A DNA stretch of 11,342 nucleotides from Desulfobacterales bacterium (GTDB lineage Bacteria; Desulfobacterota; Desulfobacteria; Desulfobacterales; C00003060), in contig DAOVOU010000031.1 of assembly GCA_030629475.1 (NCBI GenBank), forward strand, positions 1 to 11,342, written 5' to 3'. The position numbers and the translations under genes are program-made. The first letter of the stretch is position 1; each line of letters opens with the position of its first letter. Below are positions 6,679 to 11,342 of this stretch, one piece after another. A model generated the notes under the pieces. That model did not search any database, was not told the origin of the DNA, and saw only the letters and a program-made list of their open reading frames with translations.

Positions 6679-7310
6679 CGGCCCATTTTCCTGAGAATCC
6701 CGATTAGCACGCGGTAGAGATCTTCATGCTCTTTCTGGGATCGCTTCAGGAACTTATCAAACTCATCTACATTCTTCAGGTTGACTACCAGGTTTACACT
6801 ATTATTAAAGGCCGTCATATTGTCAGCGGTCCTGAAGTCATTCCCCAGGAGGACCACAAAGATATTCCGGCGGGTGTTCATTGGAAGGTGCCCCAGGTAT
6901 TGCAGCACGTGGTTTGATTCAGGATTACCCCCTTCAAAGTTTTCATCCAGCACTACCAAGTCAAAGACGCGGAATCTCATGTGCTTCATGGCATCCCGAG
7001 CCGATGCTGCCTCCATGACGTGGTAGTCCATCCGCTCGACGGTGGAACGTATCTTTTCTCTTACTCCCGCATCCTGCTCGCAGATCAAAGCCGTATGGAC
7101 ACCTTCCTCCACAAAACCAAACGATTTTTCAGAGGCGTCATGGATGTCTGAGCCCCACTCATTAATACTCGTCTCAGGGGTTGAGGCCGGTGTGGTTACC
7201 TCTATCTTACTCTTGCATTTTGGGCATTTGAGAAAAACCGTCTGGCCCGTGGGTAGCTTGTCATCTGAGATCTTAAATTTCGCGTTGCAGTTTTTGCACA
7301 GGACTTCCAT
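6672..7310 (-). CDS. MJ0042-type zinc ribbon joined to a degenerate receiver domain
   Basis: A 212-residue probable signalling or adaptor protein. Residues 1-38 form a small zinc ribbon with Cys5, Cys8, Cys29 and Cys32 (CKNC...CPKC) and the FKISDDKLP stretch characteristic of MJ0042-type fingers. A variable linker (about 39-70) leads to a response-regulator-like fold at 71-195: acidic residues Glu78/Asp80, a phospho-acceptor candidate Asp122 in DLVVLDE, and strands FVVLLG (151-156) and LVVNL (174-178). The usual Thr/Ser after strand 4 and Lys after strand 5 appear replaced (Gly156, Asn177), so phosphorylation switching may be lost. There is no DNA-binding output domain. A good ribosome-binding site (AAGGAAG, 7 bases from ATG) supports the start. 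It follows the PilU-like gene after a hairpin repeat, so a role near the pilus motors is plausible but unproven. Confidence 0.85.
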   Translation of the reverse strand: MEVLCKNCNAKFKISDDKLPTGQTVFLKCPKCKSKIEVTTPASTPETSINEWGSDIHDASEKSFGFVEEGVHTALICEQDAGVREKIRSTVERMDYHVMEAASARDAMKHMRFRVFDLVVLDENFEGGNPESNHVLQYLGHLPMNTRRNIFVVLLGNDFRTADNMTAFNNSVNLVVNLKNVDEFDKFLKRSQKEHEDLYRVLIGILRKMGRI

Positions 7311-7326
7311 TACTAAACTTCCTTAA

Positions 7327-7436
7327 TAACTACTCAGGTTCAAAGTTCCAAGGTTCAAGGTTAGAGAGCGATGAAGAAAGTAGCCAACCTTGAACCTTGA
7401 ACCTTGGAACCGTGAACCTGACAACCTGAGTAGTTA
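7327..7436. repeat. Long nested inverted repeat with GGTTCAA heptamers
   Basis: The whole 144-base spacer between the PilU-like gene and the zinc-ribbon gene is one large inverted repeat. The outer arms at 7327-7340 and 7423-7436 are perfectly complementary over 14 bases (TAACTACTCAGGTT). The inner arms at 7346-7362 and 7393-7409 are perfectly complementary over 17 bases (TTCCAAGGTTCAAGGTT). The right side has extra copies of the heptamer (GGTTCAA/TTGAACC), so the arms differ in unit number. The transcript should form a strong cruciform-like hairpin. No T-run follows on the minus strand, so a processing or attenuation role is more likely than classic termination. Confidence 0.85.
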
Positions 7437-7454
7437 CCTCCCTTATAACTCTCC

Positions 7455-8633
7455 TTATTTCAGTTTGCGCTGTCTGCCTCTGTAACCCGAATCTACTTCC
7501 AGTTCTTCAATATCGGTCGTTTTTTCTCCGCGGGCACTCTTTACCTGATCGATGCCTCGGCCTACCACCCCTCTGCGTGAAGCGTAAGCCATGGCGGTCT
7601 CCTGACTGATAAGACCTTTCTCGTAAAGTCCTATGATGTACCGATCAAAGGTGCTCATGCCAAACGCCTCACCAGCCTCAATGATCTCATAAAAGGTCTT
7701 ACCTTCGGACTCACCATGAAGAATCGTGTCTTGCACCCTGAGGTTTGTCCCCATGATCTCAAAGGCAGCCACGCGACCACCGCCAACTTTCGGAAGGAGC
7801 CTCTGGCAGACAATCCATCGGATAGTATCAGCCAACCGGATGCGGATTTGATTCTCCTCTTCAATACCGAACATGCCAAGAATGCGATTGATGGTCTGGC
7901 CTGCATCCACCGTGTGGAGGGTAGTCATAACCAAGTGGCCGGTCTCCGCGGCACTCAACCCGATCTCCACGGTTTCCCTGTCGCGCATCTCGCCCACGAG
8001 GATAACCTTTGGGGCCTGTCGGAGGGCCGCACGCAACCCGCTGGCATAGGAATCAAAGTCGGTTCCCAGCTCCCGCTGATTAAATGTAGCCATCTTGTGA
8101 GGATGCTGATATTCTACTGGATCCTCCAGGGTTACCACATGAACCGATTTCTGTTCATTGATCTCATTAAGTATGGCTGCAAGGGAGGTTGATTTACCGC
8201 TTCCTGTCGCCCCGGTCATTAAGATAATGCCGTTCTTCTCCCCTGCCATCTTCGAGAAGGCCCCGGGCAGGTCCAGGTCCTTTAAGGTGGGAATTTTAGT
8301 CTCCAGTTTTCGCAAGACAATGGAATAATTGCCTCTCTGAGAAAAAATGTTTACCCGAAAACGGGCCTTACCAGGGAGTTGATATGACAGGTCGCACGAC
8401 CCTTCGTTCAGGAGGGTCTCGGTCAGACGCATGTCCCGGTTGATCAGGTTCAAGGCGAAGACTTCGGTTTGAAAGGGAGTCAGTTCATTGAAAGGAGGCT
8501 CCAGATCAACCACGGTCAAAACGCCCGAGCTTTCTACCTGAAACGGCTTACCAACTGTTATATTCAGGTCAGACACATTCTGGCGGGAGTCAAGCATCCT
8601 GGTCATGATGTGGTCTATCTCCTGTTTTGTCAT
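7455..8633 (-). CDS. pilU: PilU-type type IV pilus twitching-motility ATPase
   Basis: Hexameric cytoplasmic secretion ATPase of the PilT/PilU group that assists pilus retraction at the base of the type IV pilus machine. The 392 residues show Walker A GATGSGKST (141-149), the Asp box VVTLEDPVEY (166-175), Walker B VILVGEMRD (210-218) and the His box TGHLVMTTLHT (231-241). Before Walker B it reads RQAP, as in PilU, where PilT has REDP. The AIRNLIRE motif of PilT is replaced by LRVQDTILHGE (298-308), also PilU-like. The C-terminus carries a charged, partly basic tail (about 355-392) beyond the last motor helices. ATG is preceded by GGGAGA at about 8 bases. It lies 372 bases after PilT on the same strand, so it may be transcribed separately. 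Symbol assignment rests on these motifs; PilT2 is an equally fair name. Confidence 0.88.
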   Translation of the reverse strand: MTKQEIDHIMTRMLDSRQNVSDLNITVGKPFQVESSGVLTVVDLEPPFNELTPFQTEVFALNLINRDMRLTETLLNEGSCDLSYQLPGKARFRVNIFSQRGNYSIVLRKLETKIPTLKDLDLPGAFSKMAGEKNGIILMTGATGSGKSTSLAAILNEINEQKSVHVVTLEDPVEYQHPHKMATFNQRELGTDFDSYASGLRAALRQAPKVILVGEMRDRETVEIGLSAAETGHLVMTTLHTVDAGQTINRILGMFGIEEENQIRIRLADTIRWIVCQRLLPKVGGGRVAAFEIMGTNLRVQDTILHGESEGKTFYEIIEAGEAFGMSTFDRYIIGLYEKGLISQETAMAYASRRGVVGRGIDQVKSARGEKTTDIEELEVDSGYRGRQRKLK

Positions 8634-9005
8634 GGCATTTTCTCCCGTAATGCCAAACTGAAACTCGCGAATAAAAAAGTGGAATTACCAAATACCTAAA
8701 CCGGAAAAGCCGGAAACAAATCCGAAACTCGAATATCGTACTGTTTTCAAGGCGTAAGCCGCAAATCCGAAACAAATCCGAATATTAAATGTCCAAATGT
8801 TCTAAACGTTACAGATTCAGGGATTCCGTATTCCAAGACGTCAGTCCTTCAATTTCTCAATTTCTCTGTTTCTCTGTTTCTCTGTTTTGAATTTTTGTCA
8901 TTCGATATTGTTTCGAATTTCGAATTTCGAATTTCGATCCTTCAACGTGTGAAAAAACTCTCTGCCACAAAAAACACGAATTTCATAACTTAGGTACTAC
9001 TAACG
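8634..9005. other. 372-base gene-free spacer between pilT and pilU-like
   Basis: I see no gene, RNA or clear terminator here. It is AT-rich and packed with simple repeats: AAATCCGAAAC-like units at 8715-8730 and 8763-8782, an octamer array (AATTTCTC/TGTTTCTC) at 8851-8890, and a perfect heptamer array (TTTCGAA) at 8911-8937. The promoter of the PilU-like gene, if it has one, should lie in the left 100 bases, but I could not pick convincing boxes. Confidence 0.6.
8851..8937. repeat. Adjacent octamer (TTTCTCTG) and heptamer (TTTCGAA) arrays
   Basis: From 8851 five 8-base units follow in register: AATTTCTC twice, TGTTTCTC twice, then a decayed unit. After about 20 bases, TTTCGAA repeats three times perfectly plus a partial unit (8911-8937). 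TTCGAA is self-complementary, so this second array can pair with itself in either strand. Both arrays are non-coding here. Confidence 0.75.
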
Positions 9006-10088
9006 CTATGCTTCAGTAAAATCGGTAGGGGGTGTCTTCAAGAAGGATCGGAATTTGCTTTTGTCATTGGATTTCGCGTAGGCCTCATCTGCACTGATCC
9101 AACCCTTGTCAAGCAAATCCATAATAGCATCGTCCAAAAGCTGCATCCCGTATTTTTTCCCCATTTGTACCATAGAGGGGATCTGATAGGTCTTGGATTC
9201 CCGGATCAGGTTACGTACCGCAGGTGTGGCAATGAGGATCTCCAGGGCCACGCACCGTCCCTTCTTGTCGATCCGCTTAAAAAGGACCTGGGCCACCACA
9301 GCCCTGAGTCCGTCTGCCAGCGTGGACCGTATTTGTGGCTGCTGACCGGCCGGAAAGACCTCAATCACGCGGTCTACGGTCTTGTAAGCACTGGTGGTAT
9401 GCAGAGTAGCAAAAACAAGATGTCCGGTTGAGGCTGCCTCAACAGCCAGGGAGATCGTCTCGAGGTCCCGCATCTCACCCACCAGGATAATGTCCGGGTC
9501 TTCACGAAGAGCCCCGCGCAAGGCGGCTGAAAAAGATTTGGTATGAACGCCCACCTCTCTGTGATTCACCACGCAGCTCTCGCTTTTGTGGACAAATTCA
9601 ATGGGATCTTCAACAGTAATAATGTGATCTTTTCGCTGCTTGTTCGCCTGGTCGATAATGGCCGCCAGTGTTGTTGACTTGCCACTCCCTGTAGGGCCGG
9701 TGACCAGCACCAGGCCCCGGGGGAGTGAGGCCAGCTTGGCTATTACGGCCGGCAGACCCAACTCCTCAACCGTCGGTATATTGCTGGGAATTTCTCGAAA
9801 GACCGCACCAACACCGCTTCTTTGCATAAAATAATTTGCCCGATACCGCGCAAGACCGGGGATCTCGTAACCAAAATCCACATCACCGGTCTCTTCAAAT
9901 ACCTTGACCTTGTCTTCGGGCGTGATCTCATAAAGCATGGTCCTGAGATCATCATTGTCGAGGACCTTGTACTTCACTCTCTCTATATCACCGGTAATCC
10001 GGAGCATAGGTGGCTGACCTGCAACGAGGTGGAGGTCTGAAGCCCCTTGCTCATTCATCAATTTGAAAAACGCGTCAATCTTGGCCAT
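9006..10088 (-). CDS. pilT: Type IV pilus retraction ATPase PilT
   Basis: Hexameric motor ATPase that depolymerises the type IV pilus and drives twitching motility. The 360 residues carry the full PilT signature: N-terminal GASDLHLVAGQPPMLR (15-30), Walker A GPTGSGKST (131-139), Asp box ITVEDPIEF (157-165), REDPD followed by Walker B IILVGEMRD (195-208), His box TGHLVFATLHT (221-231) and the PilT-specific AVRNLIRE motif (290-297) needed for retraction. Length is typical (about 345-370). The ATG is preceded by AGGGG at 7 bases. This ribosome-binding site is the second copy of a 12-base tandem duplication, the first copy of which overlaps the stop of the DivIVA gene 13 bases upstream, suggesting co-transcription with it. 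The C-terminal tail (KTPPTDFTEA) is short and acidic, unlike the PilU-like paralogue. Confidence 0.96.
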   Translation of the reverse strand: MAKIDAFFKLMNEQGASDLHLVAGQPPMLRITGDIERVKYKVLDNDDLRTMLYEITPEDKVKVFEETGDVDFGYEIPGLARYRANYFMQRSGVGAVFREIPSNIPTVEELGLPAVIAKLASLPRGLVLVTGPTGSGKSTTLAAIIDQANKQRKDHIITVEDPIEFVHKSESCVVNHREVGVHTKSFSAALRGALREDPDIILVGEMRDLETISLAVEAASTGHLVFATLHTTSAYKTVDRVIEVFPAGQQPQIRSTLADGLRAVVAQVLFKRIDKKGRCVALEILIATPAVRNLIRESKTYQIPSMVQMGKKYGMQLLDDAIMDLLDKGWISADEAYAKSNDKSKFRSFLKTPPTDFTEA

Positions 10089-10091
10089 GAA

Positions 10092-10112
10092 ATGTCCCCT
10101 ATTATGTCCCCT
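10092..10112 (-). promoter_or_regulatory. Duplicated ribosome-binding sequence before pilT
   Basis: On the minus strand AGGGGACAT occurs twice with a period of 12 bases (10112-10104 and 10100-10092). The second copy is at the right distance from the pilT ATG to act as the Shine-Dalgarno. The first includes the end and stop codon of the DivIVA gene (AAG GGG ACA TAA). The duplicate could offer a second ribosome docking site and couple the two genes, or be a chance tandem duplication. Confidence 0.45.
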
Positions 10113-10602
10113 TGAGATATTTCAGCTTTTCTTCGGATCTCTCTTCGGCCTCCATGACTTCTGTGCTCATATCCAGAAGTTTTCTGTGGGCCTCTATGAC
10201 ACTTCCGAGCTCAACCTCGAGCTGCATGCGCTGCCTTTTAAGTTCTGAGATATCCTCGTGGAGCTGCGTAAGCCGATTATGGGCCGGACTCAATATCTTT
10301 TCAGCCTTCACTTCTGCTTCAGCTACGATCAGTTCGGCCTCCTTTTCCGCGTTGATCCTCATGTCATCGAGCGCCTTTTGTGTATTGATCATGGCGTCCT
10401 TGAAGGCCTTTTCTCGATCCCTGTATTCCTGGACCTCGCGTGTCAGCCTTTGAATCTCCCTTTGCCGATTTGTGTTTTCTCGTATCAGGGTTTCAAATTC
10501 ATCAGCTACCCGTTCTAAGAAACCATCGACCTCCCGCACATCAAAGCCGCGGAAGCGAATGCGAAACTGCTGTTGCTGAATGTCCAATGCGGTAATCTTC
10601 AT
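10102..10602 (-). CDS. DivIVA-domain coiled-coil protein
   Basis: A 166-residue member of the DivIVA/GpsB-like family, proteins that bind negatively curved membrane and recruit polar or septal partners. The N-terminus has the family core: MKITALDIQQQQFRIRFRGF followed by DVREVDGFLERV (21-32). From about residue 27 to the end it is a long heptad-rich coiled coil, high in Glu, Lys and Arg. I chose the ATG at 10602 because family homology begins there and AGAGGA lies 8 bases upstream. A longer open frame to 10773 only adds sequence overlapping the YggT gene in another frame. It follows YggT by 50 bases and precedes pilT by 13; YggT-DivIVA pairing is common in bacteria. In this neighbourhood it could help position the pilus machine, which is inference. 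Confidence 0.9.
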   Translation of the reverse strand: MKITALDIQQQQFRIRFRGFDVREVDGFLERVADEFETLIRENTNRQREIQRLTREVQEYRDREKAFKDAMINTQKALDDMRINAEKEAELIVAEAEVKAEKILSPAHNRLTQLHEDISELKRQRMQLEVELGSVIEAHRKLLDMSTEVMEAEERSEEKLKYLKGT

Positions 10603-10623
10603 GGCCGATTTCCTCTCTCTCAA

Positions 10624-10659
10624 GTTATAAAATCGCTGCGCGATTTTATCTGTTATAAC
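10624..10659. repeat. Hairpin between yggT and divIVA genes
   Basis: A 10-base perfect inverted repeat (ATAAAATCGC and GCGATTTTAT, 10627-10636 and 10640-10649) with a 3-base loop sits in the 50-base gap. It is flanked by GTTATAA on the left and GTTATAAC on the right. The right flank contains the YggT stop codon (10653-10655). No clean T-run follows in the direction of transcription, so it is more likely a stability or attenuation hairpin than a full terminator. Confidence 0.6.
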
Positions 10660-10952
10660 AATCTTGCTGCCAATCTCATCAAACTGTTTACCAGAAACGT
10701 CCTCAAGAATATAATGATGAGCAACACGACCAAAGGAGAAAAGTCGATACCGGTGATCCCAAAGGGAAGCCATCTCCGCACGCGGTACAGCACCGGTTCG
10801 GTCACATTGTGGATAAACCGTACAATGGGGTTATACGGATCAGGGCTCACCCAGGAAAGCACGGCCCCCGCTATCACAACCCACATATAGAAGATCAAAG
10901 CGTAATCCAGAACTGTGGCAAGTGCACTCAGAAAATAGCCGACAACAAACAT
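10653..10952 (-). CDS. YggT family integral membrane protein
   Basis: A 99-residue inner-membrane protein of the YggT/CcB3 family. It has a hydrophobic first half (about 4-34), a conserved loop LSWVSPDPYNPIVRFIHNVTEPVL (32-55) with the Pro-Asn-Pro and Thr-Glu-Pro landmarks, then RRWLPFGITGIDFSPL (59-74) and a second membrane segment (72-90). Length matches single-unit YggT proteins. The molecular role is not settled; the family is linked to membrane assembly or osmotic tolerance and is frequently encoded next to proC or divIVA. Here it is first in a likely operon with the DivIVA and PilT genes. The ribosome-binding site is weak (GTGGA a few bases from ATG). Confidence 0.92.
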   Translation of the reverse strand: MFVVGYFLSALATVLDYALIFYMWVVIAGAVLSWVSPDPYNPIVRFIHNVTEPVLYRVRRWLPFGITGIDFSPLVVLLIIIFLRTFLVNSLMRLAARLL

Positions 10953-11101
10953 AATTCCACTTCAGCAGGTAAAAAAATCTTTTTGTCCGCCGCCGCATGA
11001 CACAACCCCTGTCTGCCGGCGTGCAGGAGGCTACAGGAATTCGAGACCTAACCCCCTTATAATTCAATACGATCGACGATTGCACCTCAAAAGTCAAGAT
11101 A

Positions 11102-11141
11102 TTTCATCCACACTTTTCACCCCACTCCTGTGGTGATGAAA
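11102..11141. repeat. Imperfect inverted repeat upstream of yggT
   Basis: TTTCATCCACA (11102-11112) faces TGTGGTGATGAAA (11129-11141), complementary except for a two-base bulge, with a 16-base loop. It could be an operator or a weak terminator of a gene beyond the window; there is no T-run on the minus-strand side. Confidence 0.4.
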
Positions 11142-11270
11142 ATCAGCAAGAAGCATCATGTTTTTTCATCCCTTATTCATTCCTTTGTTATTGGTTATAT
11201 GTTAATCGTTTAGGCGTTGCGCCGCTCGTTTCGTATGACGTCGGTCGGTTGCGTTGTTCTTTTCCGATAA

Positions 11271-11341
11271 CCCTGGCCCAGACCGGGTTTTTCTCTCCGT
11301 GGCATTGTCCACCTTCTGTCGCGCCCCTGGCCCAGACCGGG
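11271..11341. repeat. 17-base direct repeat, 54-base period
   Basis: CCCTGGCCCAGACCGGG occurs exactly at 11271-11287 and 11325-11341, and sequence on both sides differs. Each copy holds the near-palindrome CTGGCCCAG and can form a short CCTGG/CCGGG stem with one wobble pair. The first copy is followed by TTTTT on the plus strand. The second copy touches the window edge, so more units may lie beyond. Confidence 0.65.
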
Positions 11342-11342
11342 A

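Larger units (their letters stand above)
10953..11342. other. 390-base gene-free region upstream of yggT
   Basis: No gene is convincing here on either strand; frames are short or lack start signals. It contains an imperfect palindrome around GCCGGC (11008-11027), an imperfect inverted repeat at 11102-11141, and a 17-base direct repeat at 11271 and 11325. TTGACT at 11097-11092 on the minus strand is a possible -35 box, but the matching -10 (TTGAAT, 11067-11062, with a 24-base gap) is too far away, so I do not call a promoter. The proC-like gene that often precedes yggT is absent. Confidence 0.55.

Noticed and set aside
8940..9005. Terminator after pilT
   Set aside because: T-runs are present on the minus strand but no compact GC-rich stem precedes them.
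10603..10773. Upstream extension of the DivIVA frame to 10773
   Set aside because: The extra residues overlap the YggT gene in another frame; the family's conserved start and a good ribosome-binding site are at 10602.
10840..11097. Minus-strand open frame of 85 codons upstream of yggT
   Set aside because: It overlaps YggT in another frame, has Cys/Arg-rich shadow composition and no ribosome-binding site.
11271..11342. Possible CRISPR array
   Set aside because: Only two 17-base copies are visible, shorter than usual CRISPR repeats and with a 37-base interval; no cas genes are nearby.

Overview
The window is a bacterial chromosome segment in which every gene I can support is on the minus strand. 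Reading in the direction of transcription (right to left) the order is: a short YggT-family membrane protein, a DivIVA-like coiled-coil protein, the type IV pilus retraction ATPase PilT, a second PilT paralogue of PilU type, a zinc-ribbon/receiver-like protein, a 537-residue protein of unknown function, and a four-gene sugar-type ABC importer (binding protein, two permeases, MalK/UgpC-type ATPase). The combination of a MJ0042-type zinc ribbon joined to a degenerate receiver, YggT plus DivIVA in a pilus-bearing organism, and PilT/PilU paralogues suggests Desulfobacterota (former Deltaproteobacteria). This is an inference from gene content, not a measured phylogeny.

Right part (about 6670-10952): YggT, DivIVA and PilT lie close together (gaps of 50 and 13 bases) and could be one transcript. 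After PilT there is a 372-base AT-rich spacer with simple repeats, then PilU-like, then the zinc-ribbon/receiver gene. Together they suggest a surface-motility and cell-pole neighbourhood: PilT and PilU power pilus retraction, DivIVA-type proteins mark curved or polar membrane, and the receiver-like protein could be an adaptor.

Middle (4964-6577): a protein of unknown function with an all-helical, HEAT-like N-terminal third and a C-terminal part carrying weak protein-kinase or IucA/IucC-like landmarks. It is visibly more AT-rich than the transporter genes beside it.

Left part (155-4800): a complete ABC importer for a sugar or glycerol-phosphate-like solute. Just ahead of the binding-protein gene is a site matching the LacI/GalR-family operator pattern and overlapping a possible -10 box, so the transporter is probably induced by its substrate through a LacI-type repressor that is not in the window.

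The most unusual feature is not a gene. Nearly every spacer holds a short tandem repeat of exactly 7 or 8 bases with a different 'word' in each place (GGAGTAAT, GGATTTC, GATTGAT, GGTTCAA, TTTCTCTG, TTTCGAA). Several are arranged as inverted pairs able to form long imperfect hairpins. Several reach into coding sequence, supplying stop codons (4964, 6672), start codons (3407, 4800) and terminal residues. A separate dispersed element (ATTGCGAGC-type) occurs at 69-110 and 4897-4920.
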